Below, piece by piece: positions 7,537 to 13,632 of a stretch of 18,515 nt of DNA. Every line of letters starts with the position of its first letter. Position 1 is the stretch's first letter. The notes beneath the pieces are model-generated. The model was not told the origin of the DNA and made no database searches. It was given only the letters and a program-made list of their open reading frames with translations. Made by a program: the position numbers and the translations under genes. The stretch is from Desulfobacterales bacterium (GTDB taxonomy: Bacteria; Desulfobacterota; Desulfobacteria; Desulfobacterales; JAHEIW01), in NCBI GenBank assembly GCA_030145015.1, contig JAQYWI010000107.1, forward strand, positions 1-18,515. The letters are read 5' to 3'.

Positions 7537-7612
7537 TATTGAAAAGAACTTAATAAAAATCCTTTTTAGCAAAACAATGCCCAAAATCCACCTTAGACGG
7601 ATCACGCCGGTA

Positions 7613-9220
7613 TTAGGGCTTGTTTATTTTAATGATTACAAGCGTAATGTCATCTTCTGATTTTTGGCCTTCGGTGAATTGGCCGATCTCATTGTAAACG
7701 GCGTTGAGGATATCATCGGCGCCTCTTCTGGCATTCTCGCGGATGATGTCGCGGAAACGCTGCTTGCCGAACATCTTGCCCTTTTTATTAAACGCTTCCC
7801 AGATGCCGTCGGTGCCGATGGCGAGGATCTGCCCGTTGGTTACGCCCTTGTGATGGTTTTCAGCATATTCAAAAGCAGCATTTACACCCAGGGCAACCCC
7901 GGAACCTTTGAGCTCCTCAAAGGTGTCCTGCTGCGGATCGTAGAGGATGGCCGGATCATGGCCGGCCCGCACCCAGTTCATGCGGTCTTTTTGCAGATCC
8001 ACGGTCAAATAAAAAAGCGTCATAAACCGGCCGGTTTCAAGAACATCCTGGGTTAAGTGAAGGTTCATGGCCGTGATGACTTCCGCCATGGTTCCGGGCT
8101 GTGAGGCGCGCATGCGCAAGAATGCCCGGGCCGATGTCATCAGCAGCGCCGAATCCACCCCATGGCCGGTGATGTCGCCCACCGCTACGGTAAACGGGCC
8201 ATCCGGATTTTCGCGCCGCCACAGAAAATCAAAATAATCACCGCCGATCTCATCACAGGATACGTTTCGGCCGGCGATGTCCAGGCCCTGAACGTCCGGT
8301 TTGCTCTGCGGCAGCAGGCTTTTTTGCACCTCTCCGGCCAGCGCCAGGGCCTTTTTATGCTCGGTCATATCGGTTATAAAAGCCATGTTGCCGATGACTT
8401 CCCCCTGATCACCTCTGAGGGTATTGCCGTGAACCAGGATCGGCACCCGGCGGCCGTTTTTGGCCACCATGGTTCCTTCAAGCTCCCGGTATTCTTTGGC
8501 GAGAATCTCTTCCCTGTTGTTGACCATATACTGTCTGAACTCCTCAGTGGCCAGATCAAGGGGTGTTTTGCCGATGATCTCATCGCACGAATATCCAAGC
8601 AATTTACAGTAGGCATCGTTGGCATCCATGATTTTCAAATCCTCATCCATAAGGATAAAGCCTTCGCCGGCGGTCTCCACAATCCGGCGAAACTTCTCTT
8701 CGCTTTTGCGCACCGCGTCTTCAGCCAGCTTGCGGCTGGTAATGTCCACCAGCAGGCCCTGGTTAAATATTTTGTTGCCCTTATCGTCCCGCACGACCGA
8801 GGTTTGATCTTCAACCCAGCGGATCTGGCCGTCTTTGGTCATCATCCGATAAAACTGGGTATATTCTTCCACGTCTTCTTCGGCATACTGCCTGATTTCT
8901 TCACCGACGCGTTCAATGTCATCCGGATGGACAATGTCTTTAAAATGGACCTTATTGTCGAGAAACTCCTCGGCCGTATACCCCATCTGGCGGATATTGT
9001 CGGATACATACACCAGCTTTGGCTCGTCGCCGGCCATCCGTCGAAACAGAATTGTCGGGCTGTTGTCGATGATAACCTGGGCCAGGCGCAGCTCTTCTTC
9101 GCTCCGGCCCCGTTCGAGGCACTCTTGTTCAAGGGAGGCCGTGCGTTCGTTAATCTGGCTTTTAAGGGCCTTTAACTCCCGGATCAATTCGTCTTTTGTT
9201 TTGTTTTTATCGGATTCCAT
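7613..9220 (-). CDS. PAS-PAS-PP2C (SpoIIE/RsbU-type) serine/threonine phosphatase
   Basis: A 535-aa soluble signalling protein with no membrane helix. Residues about 8-45 form a charged coiled coil, 50-168 a PAS/PAC domain (IDNSPTILFRR ... VDITSRKLAED) and 170-290 a second PAS domain (GEGFILMDEDLKIMDANDAYCKLLG ... AFITDMTEHKKAL). From about 300 to the end is a SpoIIE/PP2C phosphatase with metal-binding motifs CDEIGGDYFDF, VGDITGHGVDSALLM, IGTDGIWEAF and SEDDITLVII; the acidic metal ligands are all present. Such proteins dephosphorylate an anti-sigma-antagonist (STAS) partner, but no STAS or HPK-like anti-sigma gene is in the window. ATG 9220 follows a GGAAAGGGG ribosome site; a GTG three bases earlier is possible. 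It lies 55 bp behind a TetR gene on the same strand, so the two may be co-transcribed. The PAS input signal is unknown. Confidence 0.93.
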   Translation of the reverse strand: MESDKNKTKDELIRELKALKSQINERTASLEQECLERGRSEEELRLAQVIIDNSPTILFRRMAGDEPKLVYVSDNIRQMGYTAEEFLDNKVHFKDIVHPDDIERVGEEIRQYAEEDVEEYTQFYRMMTKDGQIRWVEDQTSVVRDDKGNKIFNQGLLVDITSRKLAEDAVRKSEEKFRRIVETAGEGFILMDEDLKIMDANDAYCKLLGYSCDEIIGKTPLDLATEEFRQYMVNNREEILAKEYRELEGTMVAKNGRRVPILVHGNTLRGDQGEVIGNMAFITDMTEHKKALALAGEVQKSLLPQSKPDVQGLDIAGRNVSCDEIGGDYFDFLWRRENPDGPFTVAVGDITGHGVDSALLMTSARAFLRMRASQPGTMAEVITAMNLHLTQDVLETGRFMTLFYLTVDLQKDRMNWVRAGHDPAILYDPQQDTFEELKGSGVALGVNAAFEYAENHHKGVTNGQILAIGTDGIWEAFNKKGKMFGKQRFRDIIRENARRGADDILNAVYNEIGQFTEGQKSEDDITLVIIKINKP

Positions 9221-9275
9221 CACATGCCCCTTTCCATTTTGATCTGTCGTTTCGGGGAGTGTTCCAAACGGGGTT

Positions 9276-9857
9276 TCACATTTTTAATATGTAATCAAAT
9301 ATAAATTTGCGGTGATTTTCAAGAGGAGCCAGATCTTTGACCAACTTCATCTGGATGATCGCACCGTGCCAGCCGGCCACGATAAAATAAGCTGTCGCGC
9401 TTACGTCCAGGTGTTCAGGTATTTGGCCGGCCCTCTGTGCTTCTGCCAGCACTCTGGAATAGACTTCAACCATCGCCTCCATCGCCTCACTCAGTTTTTT
9501 GCGAAACGCCGAACTCAGGTCGCCCATTTCCTGAGCCAGATTGCCGATGGGGCAGCCGCCGGTATAATCCGTGCTTTGAAAATGATCCATAGAGGTGCGT
9601 AAAAACAGGTCGATACGCTTAAGCGGTGCAATTGACGTGCCCTCTAATATGTCTTTGGCCATCTGGTCAAAGTGGCACTGAAAACGATCGATGATCTGAA
9701 GGCCAAAATCTTCTTTGTTCTTGAAATAATTATAAAAAGATCCTTTGGGCACATTGGCGGCATTCAGGATTTCCTGAATGCCCGTATGATTATATCCTTT
9801 TTGATGGATAATTTCGGCGCCCACTTCAAGGATTCTGTCTTTGGTGGTGGGGAGCAT
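9276..9857 (-). CDS. TetR/AcrR family regulator (NemR/AcuR-like)
   Basis: A 193-aa repressor. The DNA-binding domain spans about residues 4-52 (TKDRILEVGAEIIHQKGYNHTGIQEILNAANVPKGSFYNYFKNKEDFG). The C-terminal domain has TDYTGGCPIGNLAQEMGD, a pattern common in the TetR subgroup that senses electrophiles or thiol-reactive compounds, with a single cysteine in that motif. ATG 9857 is chosen because AAGGGA stands nine bases upstream; a GTG 48 bases earlier would add a non-family tail. A TTGACA promoter with a GACCGGTC palindrome lies upstream, pointing to autoregulation. The downstream gene is the PAS-PP2C phosphatase, not the oxidoreductase usually paired with this subgroup, so its targets may be elsewhere. 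The family is clear; the NemR/AcuR subgroup is a looser call. Confidence 0.9.
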   Translation of the reverse strand: MLPTTKDRILEVGAEIIHQKGYNHTGIQEILNAANVPKGSFYNYFKNKEDFGLQIIDRFQCHFDQMAKDILEGTSIAPLKRIDLFLRTSMDHFQSTDYTGGCPIGNLAQEMGDLSSAFRKKLSEAMEAMVEVYSRVLAEAQRAGQIPEHLDVSATAYFIVAGWHGAIIQMKLVKDLAPLENHRKFIFDYILKM

Positions 9858-9885
9858 GCTGTATTTCCCTTGAGATTGATGCTTC

Positions 9886-9900
9886 TTTAAACAGTTTAAA
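9886..9900. promoter_or_regulatory. TTTAAAC-A-GTTTAAA palindrome
   Basis: A perfect 7-bp inverted repeat around one central base lies in the leader of the TetR gene, between its promoter and start codon. It is a possible second operator, but A/T-rich palindromes of this size can arise by chance. Confidence 0.35.
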
Positions 9901-9909
9901 CCCAATTAA

Positions 9910-9938
9910 AAAATAGACCGGTCGTCTTGAGTTGTCAA
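9910..9938 (-). promoter_or_regulatory. Promoter with GACCGGTC operator for the second TetR gene
   Basis: On the minus strand TTGACA (complement of 9933-9938) and TATTTT (complement of 9910-9915) are separated by 17 bp. The palindrome GACCGGTC at 9916-9923 lies in the spacer, touching the -10. AGACCGGTC-type sites are typical of TetR regulators in the NemR/AcuR neighbourhood, which supports autoregulation by the gene just downstream. Confidence 0.65.
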
Positions 9939-9991
9939 GTTTTTTTTGGCGGCGAAAAAAATGGCAGCCTGATTTTCATTCTAAAAAGGGC

Positions 9992-10020
9992 TTGACAAAT
10001 TTTCGAATCGGTATTATTTA
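9992..10020 (+). promoter_or_regulatory. Promoter of the arsR-type gene
   Basis: TTGACA (9992-9997) is followed after 17 bp by TATTTA (10015-10020). The -10 overlaps the start of the operator-like sequence at 10017-10042, so a bound repressor would cover the transcription start. Confidence 0.6.
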
Positions 10021-10042
10021 AGTATATACTAAAATACTTAAT
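10017..10042. promoter_or_regulatory. Operator-like repeat, copy 1 (before arsR-type gene)
   Basis: TTTAAGT, five bases (ATATA), then CTAAAATACTTAAT. It contains a perfect inverted repeat TTAAGTAT/ATACTTAA with an 8-bp spacer, the kind of A/T-rich dyad bound by ArsR/SmtB repressors. The same sequence, differing only in the central five bases, recurs at 10496-10521. Confidence 0.7.
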
Positions 10043-10060
10043 TTTCCAGAAACGAGACCC

Positions 10061-10474
10061 ATGAATTTAGAACCTTCTGAAATGTTTAAAGCTTTGGCGG
10101 TTGAAACCCGGGTTAAAATAATCGAGCTGTTAAAATCCGAGGGTCCACTTGGCGCTAAAAAAATTGCCGAACAGGTGGGCGTCACGCCGGCAGCGGTATC
10201 CCAGCACCTAAAAATCCTGCGCCAGGCTGGTTTTGTCAGAAGCGAACGCAATGGTTACTGGATCCCCTATTCAATTGATGAAAAGGCTCTGGAAAATTGC
10301 GGGGAGGTATTGGCGGAAATCTGCACCTGCGGCTGCCAGGGATCCGGTGATTTTAGAGAAAAAGAGCTGGAGAATTCAAATTTGGAATCTCTTAGAAAAT
10401 ATGAGAGCGAAATCGAAAATGAGCTTAGAACAGTTCGTGATCGGATAAACGAACTGCAATCAAACGATGATTAG
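10061..10474 (+). CDS. ArsR/SmtB-family winged-helix repressor with CxCxC motif
   Basis: A 137-aa regulator. Residues about 5-72 form the ArsR winged helix: EMFKALAVETRVKIIELL, then the recognition helix VTPAAVSQHLKILRQAG and the wing VRSERNGYWIPYSI. After it come Cys80 and the cluster Cys88-Thr-Cys90-Gly-Cys92, a likely metal- or sulfur-sensing site in a position unlike the classical ELCVCDL helix motif. Residues 100-135 are highly charged and predicted helical, perhaps a coiled coil (LESLRKYESEIENELRTVRDRINEL). No strong ribosome site is visible; ATG 10061 is the first start that gives a normal family N-terminus. It is followed by a CxCxC microprotein behind a second copy of the same operator-like sequence. 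The inducer is unknown; a thiophilic metal, metalloid or sulfur species is inferred from the cysteines. Confidence 0.9.
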   Translation: MNLEPSEMFKALAVETRVKIIELLKSEGPLGAKKIAEQVGVTPAAVSQHLKILRQAGFVRSERNGYWIPYSIDEKALENCGEVLAEICTCGCQGSGDFREKELENSNLESLRKYESEIENELRTVRDRINELQSNDD

Positions 10475-10495
10475 CTAAAATTTTTTAAACATAAA

Positions 10496-10521
10496 TTTAA
10501 GTGATTGCTAAAATACTTAAT
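10496..10521. promoter_or_regulatory. Operator-like repeat, copy 2 (before CxCxC microprotein)
   Basis: TTTAAGT, five bases (GATTG), then CTAAAATACTTAAT: identical to copy 1 at 21 of 21 positions outside the central five bases. It lies between the arsR-type stop codon and the ribosome site of the microprotein, so the small gene may have its own repressed promoter in addition to read-through. Confidence 0.7.
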
Positions 10522-10546
10522 CAAATACGGAAAGGAGGTGATGAGT

Positions 10547-10657
10547 ATGGCCGACAAAAAGGGCAATTGTGGTTGTGGATGTATCGGGCAAAAACAGACC
10601 AGTCAAAAAAACCCGAAAGCCACCAAAGGTAAAAACAAACCTAAAAAGTCCAAATAG
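10547..10657 (+). CDS. CxCxC lysine-rich microprotein, 36 aa, function unknown
   Basis: A very short gene encoding MADKKGNCGCGCIGQKQ followed by a tail rich in Lys, Asn, Ser and Pro and ending KPKKSK. Cys8, Cys10 and Cys12 form a CGCGC cluster with the same spacing as Cys88/90/92 of the preceding ArsR-type regulator. A near-perfect ribosome site (AAAGGAGG, 10531-10538) is eight bases before ATG 10547; an in-frame ATG at 10541 is only two bases from it and less likely. There is no signal peptide or membrane segment. The shared operator, the strong translation signal and the matching cysteine motif argue that it is a real, co-regulated gene, possibly a small metal-binding or metal-delivery peptide. 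I do not recognise a family. Confidence 0.65.
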   Translation: MADKKGNCGCGCIGQKQTSQKNPKATKGKNKPKKSK

Positions 10658-10712
10658 TGTAGGGCATTATTCGGTGGTGATAGGAAGGCGGAGGGTTGGA
10701 AAACCCAATCGG

Positions 10713-11702
10713 CTAAGGGCCTACCGCTATTGCTGTGATCCCTTTAATGTCCGGCAGAATATGATGCCACTCGATCGCTTCCAGCGCTGTGGACCACAGC
10801 TCGCCGTTGGAAAGTACCGCTAACAGTTCTGCATTCGACTGATAAAAACGTTCCAGCATGTGCTGCGGCCAGGGGAGGTCCAGGCCTTTGGAGGCCAAAT
10901 TCCAGGTCTGACCCCCATCGTGGGATGCTTCGATCCGTCCGTTTTTTGAGACACTATCGGCCGGTCCGAATATGATGTGCTTGGGGTCATTCGGATCGAC
11001 CCACACGGCACGGCAGTAGCAAGTGTATAAGCAATTCCAGGTTCTGCCGCAATCGCTGGAGCGATAAAGCCCGCCGCCTGTGGGGGCGGTCACCAGATCA
11101 GGTGAAGAGGGATGCACGCTGATCGAATGCACGTCAGGGTGAATTAATTTTCCCAGAGCACGATTCATTTCCGGGTTTCCGTCACTGCCTTCAACCAGTT
11201 GCCAATTGCTGCCGCTGTTGTTGGAAATCAGAACGCCGCCTACCTCGACAGCAGCGAACACGCGCGCCAGTTCAGCTCCGAGGCCGAAAATGGCAAATCC
11301 ACGCACGCATCCCGCTTCGGGTGAGTAAGGCAGAAACCAGCCGGATTCATCCCGTAAATTTTCGACCTCCGGGCACGCGGTCCATGTATCGGCATTGTCG
11401 CGGGACACAAAGATGGCGGCCGGTTCGGTCCCGGCCAGTGCGAACGTCCTGCTCCCTGATGAACAGGCCAGCCAGCGAACATGCCGGTTCGAAAGATGGG
11501 TGCTGGTCTCCTTCCAGTTTTGCCCTTCGTCGACCGAGCGCCAGATGCCGTCTTTCGTGCCGACCAGAATAAAGCCCTCGCATGCAGCGACACTCGTCAC
11601 AAAATGCGCACTCAAGGACCCTTCGATTTTGTGCCAACCGTCACTCTCACGACGGGCGCTGAAGACACCATTTGTCGTCGCAATATACAGATTATGGGGC
11701 AT
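10713..11702 (-). CDS. Asp-box (BNR/sialidase-like) beta-propeller protein
   Basis: A 329-aa repeat protein of the WD40/YVTN/BNR-like type. At least five Asp-box motifs (S-x-D-x-G-x-x-W) are visible in order: SVDEGQNW, SRDNADTW, SNNSGSNW, SSDCGRTW and SHDGGQTW, with a degenerate first copy near ESDGWHKI. Each follows a strand pair such as GTKDGIWR or GGGLYRSS, as in a six- or seven-bladed propeller. No signal peptide is present, so it is probably cytoplasmic, unlike true sialidases. ATG 11702 is preferred over a GTG 21 bases earlier because AAAGG precedes it. The gene stands alone, converging on the ArsR/microprotein unit with 55 bp between the stop codons. Its biochemical role cannot be read from the sequence. 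Confidence 0.85.
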   Translation of the reverse strand: MPHNLYIATTNGVFSARRESDGWHKIEGSLSAHFVTSVAACEGFILVGTKDGIWRSVDEGQNWKETSTHLSNRHVRWLACSSGSRTFALAGTEPAAIFVSRDNADTWTACPEVENLRDESGWFLPYSPEAGCVRGFAIFGLGAELARVFAAVEVGGVLISNNSGSNWQLVEGSDGNPEMNRALGKLIHPDVHSISVHPSSPDLVTAPTGGGLYRSSDCGRTWNCLYTCYCRAVWVDPNDPKHIIFGPADSVSKNGRIEASHDGGQTWNLASKGLDLPWPQHMLERFYQSNAELLAVLSNGELWSTALEAIEWHHILPDIKGITAIAVGP

Positions 11703-11731
11703 TTTTTCGCCTTTCCCGCTCAAAACAATAA

Positions 11732-11752
11732 GGGCGGCCCAATGAGTCGCCC
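11732..11752 (-). terminator. Hairpin upstream of the propeller gene
   Basis: GGGCG (11732-11736) can pair with CGCCC (11748-11752). On the minus strand the hairpin runs into TTATTGTTTTG, resembling an intrinsic terminator or attenuator placed just before the propeller gene's ribosome site. The stem is short, so this is tentative. Confidence 0.3.
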
Positions 11753-11875
11753 GTTAAAGGAGAGCAGATGAATTACGGCAGGCTGCAGAAAGGACATCCA
11801 CTCATGAATATAAATTAATGCCGTACAGTGCTTTGTCAAATCGTTCAAACTTCGGGTTACATCAAAGAAAGTGCG

Positions 11876-11892
11876 TCCCGCTCTGAGCGGGA
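11876..11892. repeat. Short perfect hairpin TCCCGCT-CTG-AGCGGGA
   Basis: Seven-bp stem with a 3-nt loop immediately left of the inverted-repeat element at 11896-12117. It may be part of that element. No T-run follows. Confidence 0.5.
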
Positions 11893-11936
11893 TTCAAAGT
11901 GAGCTAAAGTGACTAAAGTTAAGGAATTCTGCCCGT

Positions 11937-12002
11937 CGAGAGCCTCCCTTCGAGAGCCTCCCTTCGAGAGCCTCCCTTCGAGAGCCTCCCTTCGAGAGCC
12001 TC
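11937..12002. repeat. Tandem array of CGAGAGCCTCCCTT (14 bp, 4 full + 1 partial)
   Basis: Perfect copies at 11937, 11951, 11965 and 11979, then a 10-base partial copy from 11993. The identical copies imply recent slippage or amplification. There are no spacers, so it is not a CRISPR array. Confidence 0.95.
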
Positions 12003-12053
12003 AGGGTCTAACGACAGGGTCGAACGACAGGGTCGAACGACAGGGTCGAACGA
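12003..12053. repeat. Tandem array of AGGGTCGAACGAC (13 bp, 4 copies)
   Basis: Copies start at 12003 (one base different, TCTAAC), 12016, 12029 and 12042 (last base missing). It directly abuts the 14-bp array, giving two unrelated unit lengths side by side. Confidence 0.95.
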
Positions 12054-12163
12054 TCATTTAAATATAAAAAAGCTGGAGCGCAGCGACACCAGAACTTTAG
12101 ACACTTTAGCTCAATTTAGGCATTTTAGGCATTTATTATAACCCCAAAAGTAATAAAATAAGC

Positions 12164-12191
12164 TTGCTTTTCATTAAAAAGATGTTATAAT
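12164..12191 (+). promoter_or_regulatory. Promoter of the cold-shock protein gene
   Basis: TTGCTT (12164-12169) and a perfect TATAAT (12186-12191) are spaced by 16 bp. Transcription would start near 12198, giving a leader of about 120 nt before the cold-shock gene, as is usual for cspA-type genes. Confidence 0.7.
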
Positions 12192-12207
12192 TATAGTAAT
12201 CAATAAA

Positions 12208-12230
12208 GGCCCGCTCTTAATTGGCGGGCC
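12208..12230 (+). promoter_or_regulatory. Hairpin in the cold-shock leader
   Basis: GGCCCGC (12208-12214) pairs with GCGGGCC (12224-12230) over a 9-nt loop, starting about ten bases after the predicted transcript start. It could stabilise the leader or act in cold-dependent control. The sequence after it (GGTTTCGTTC) is only modestly T-rich, so terminator function on the plus strand is doubtful. Confidence 0.5.
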
Positions 12231-12317
12231 GGTTTCGTTCTAAAGGAAGTATCCATTTGTCAAAGTGGCAACCTGAAGTATGGAACTATGAGAATTTTTT
12301 GAAAGGAGGATGTCACG

Positions 12318-12518
12318 ATGGCTAATGGAATTGTAAAATGGTTTAATAGCAGCAAAGGCTATGGCTTCATCGAGCAGGAAGATGGTCCGGATGTATTTGT
12401 TCATCATTCCGGGATCAATGCAACCGGTTTTAAGTCTCTTTATGAAGGCGACCGCGTTACCTTTGATATAGAAGAAGGCCAAAAAGGTCCCGCTGCCGCA
12501 AATGTCACTGTGGAATAG
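12318..12518 (+). CDS. Cold-shock domain protein (CspA family)
   Basis: A 66-aa single cold-shock domain, the usual full length. RNP1 is KGYGFI at residues 13-18 and RNP2 is VFVHH at 26-30, both intact, with the NGIVKWFN start typical of the family. It binds single-stranded RNA or DNA and melts RNA structure. A strong ribosome site (GAAAGGAGG) precedes ATG 12318. The gene has its own TATAAT promoter, a long structured leader with a hairpin, and an intrinsic terminator 22 bp after the stop codon, so it is a monocistronic unit. Which Csp paralogue it is cannot be told from one copy, and cold induction is inferred from the leader. Confidence 0.95.
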   Translation: MANGIVKWFNSSKGYGFIEQEDGPDVFVHHSGINATGFKSLYEGDRVTFDIEEGQKGPAAANVTVE

Positions 12519-12533
12519 CTGCCTATTTCCGAG

Positions 12534-12590
12534 TTAAAAAAAGGGCATTCCGTCTCCGTCTAACGAAGAGGGAATGCCCTTCTTATTTTG
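12534..12590. terminator. Strong bidirectional intrinsic terminator
   Basis: AAGGGCATTCC (12541-12551) pairs with GGAATGCCCTT (12571-12581), an 11-bp stem. The plus strand continues CTTATTTTG and the minus strand runs into a long T-run (complement of the A-run at 12536-12542). It ends both the cold-shock transcript and the minus-strand transcript of the KH gene. Confidence 0.9.
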
Positions 12591-12698
12591 ATAATAGCGC
12601 TACCCTTGCCCGATCCAAATCAAATCAAACGCCCATTTCCATTTTGTTCCTTTTGAACAAAAAAGATTAGGATCTCCTCGAATTGGGAGCCGGACGTA

Positions 12699-12929
12699 TT
12701 ATTCCAGGATCTCAAGAACGATACGTTTTTTTGCCTTTCCAGATGCTGCGCTTAATAACGTTCTGATGGCCTGAGCAGTCCGCCCGTGTTTGCCGATAAT
12801 CTTCCCCATGTCTTCTTTCGCGACCCTGAGTTCCAGTATCAAAGTCTGACCACCTTCAACTTCCGCAACCTCTACCTGTTCTGGATGGTCAACAAGTGCC
12901 TGGGCAATGTGACTGATCAATTCTTTCAT
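12699..12929 (-). CDS. khpA: KH-domain RNA-binding protein, KhpA-like
   Basis: A 76-aa protein consisting of one KH domain, the normal size for KhpA. The nucleic-acid loop IIGKHG (residues 44-49, GxxG type) follows [12 protein letters not shown] and precedes [12 protein letters not shown]. KhpA binds RNA, often as a dimer with KhpB, and influences cell division and small-RNA function in Gram-positive bacteria. ATG 12929 has GAAGGGA upstream. In most bacteria this gene lies between rpsP and rimM/trmD; here it is alone between a cold-shock gene and a membrane-protein gene, so either the operon has broken up or this is a second copy. The domain call is firm; the gene name is by similarity. Confidence 0.9.
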   Translation of the reverse strand: MKELISHIAQALVDHPEQVEVAEVEGGQTLILELRVAKEDMGKIIGKHGRTAQAIRTLLSAASGKAKKRIVLEILE

Positions 12930-12951
12930 GGCGCCATTCCCTTCGTTAGCT

Positions 12952-12982
12952 GTTGAGTATTGGGGGTACCCCGAGCATCAAC
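12952..12982. promoter_or_regulatory. GGGGTACCCC palindrome upstream of the KH gene
   Basis: A perfect 10-bp palindrome (12963-12972) sits within weaker symmetry (GTTGA at 12952-12956, TCAAC at 12978-12982), 23-53 bp upstream of the KH start codon. It could be an operator or an mRNA leader hairpin. Confidence 0.35.
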
Positions 12983-13093
12983 GATTCGTCCAGAATTTCG
13001 CATTGTTGTGATAGCTTTAGCATATCTAAAGCGCGCCTGAATGTCAAAAGACATAAAATCTGAATTGAATTCTCTGACATTTCAGTGTTTGAA

Positions 13094-13501
13094 CTATTTG
13101 CCCGCCGATTTCAACCAGATTGCTGCGGTCCATCCCCATATCGCGTTGAAAACAACCACAAACAGAGGGGTAAGCAGGCCAAGATCGAGACCCATAGCGC
13201 CTTTATTTGCTTTCATTGGGAAAACGACGAAAAGTTGCACCAGGGTCGGGCCCAGACTGAAAATGAATCCTCTGGAAAAAATGCGTGTTTTCATGAGCGG
13301 AAGTAGAAACAGCAGCCCCCAAATTCCCCCCCAGACGAGCCGCGGATATAAAAATGCAGGCGATAGCTGGGGTGCTATTTTTACGCCCAATGCCGCTGTA
13401 ATTCCCAGCTCTCCGAAAATCCAAACTGCCAGACCGTTGAGCAGGCCGCCCAAACAGCCCGCGGCAAATACCAAACTTGTGTTCCTGCCCAAGTTGCTCA
13501 T
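13094..13501 (-). CDS. Small integral membrane protein, about four helices
   Basis: A 135-aa hydrophobic protein with segments near residues 8-35 (LVFAAGCLGGLLNGLAVWIFGELGI), 53-70 (RLVWGGIWGLLFLLPLM), 77-95 (GFIFSLGPTLVQLFVVF) and 106-130 (LGLLTPLFVVVFNAIWGWTAAIW). Gly- and Trp-rich helices and a short basic tail are seen; there is no signal-type cleavage site. I do not recognise the family. A very good ribosome site (TAGGAGG) precedes ATG 13501, supporting the gene. It lies downstream of the MFS gene on the same strand, 131 bp away with a weak hairpin in between, so co-transcription is possible but not certain. Confidence 0.75.
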   Translation of the reverse strand: MSNLGRNTSLVFAAGCLGGLLNGLAVWIFGELGITAALGVKIAPQLSPAFLYPRLVWGGIWGLLFLLPLMKTRIFSRGFIFSLGPTLVQLFVVFPMKANKGAMGLDLGLLTPLFVVVFNAIWGWTAAIWLKSAGK

Positions 13502-13542
13502 ATCGCTACCTCCTAAGCCTTGAAAGCCTTGTTTTTAGAGAA

Positions 13543-13560
13543 AGATACATTTCCGTATCT
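13543..13560 (-). terminator. Weak hairpin between the MFS and small membrane protein genes
   Basis: AGATAC (13543-13548) pairs with GTATCT (13555-13560). On the minus strand it is followed by TTTCTCTAAAAA, so it could attenuate transcription leaving the MFS gene. The stem is only 6 bp. Confidence 0.3.
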
Positions 13561-13632
13561 GAAAAAAATTCGGGCAGTTTTTTTTCAACAGGTGGAGAAG
13601 ATCATATTTCTTTTCATCTAAAATAATCATTT

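Larger units (their letters stand above)
11896..12117. repeat. Inverted-repeat-bounded element with two tandem arrays
   Basis: The 25-bp ends 11896-11920 and 12093-12117 are inverted copies (23 of 25 matching) built from CTAAAGT words. Between them lie two different short tandem arrays and no reading frame of note. This is the main content of the gene-free stretch 11703-12317. It resembles a non-autonomous (MITE-like) or repetitive intergenic element; no target duplication could be identified by eye. Confidence 0.7.

Noticed and set aside
8162..9175. 337-codon plus-strand open frame
   Set aside because: It lies entirely antisense to the PAS-PP2C gene, whose domains are unmistakable; the frame is a codon-bias shadow.
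11768..11818. 16-codon frame with an AAAGGAG ribosome site
   Set aside because: Too short, no recognisable feature, no regulated gene directly after it in the same direction; the ribosome-like site may be chance.
11937..12053. CRISPR array
   Set aside because: The repeats are directly abutting with no unique spacers, the units are 13-14 bp, and no cas gene is present.
12208..12230. Intrinsic terminator upstream of the cold-shock gene
   Set aside because: The hairpin is good but the plus strand after it lacks a T-run and it sits ten bases after a TATAAT promoter, so it is better seen as a leader hairpin.
12232..12317. Known metabolite riboswitch in the cold-shock leader
   Set aside because: I compared it by eye with the c-di-GMP, TPP and preQ1 riboswitch cores and found no match.
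13041..13523. 160-codon plus-strand frame
   Set aside because: Antisense to the small membrane protein, which has a strong ribosome site and clear membrane helices.
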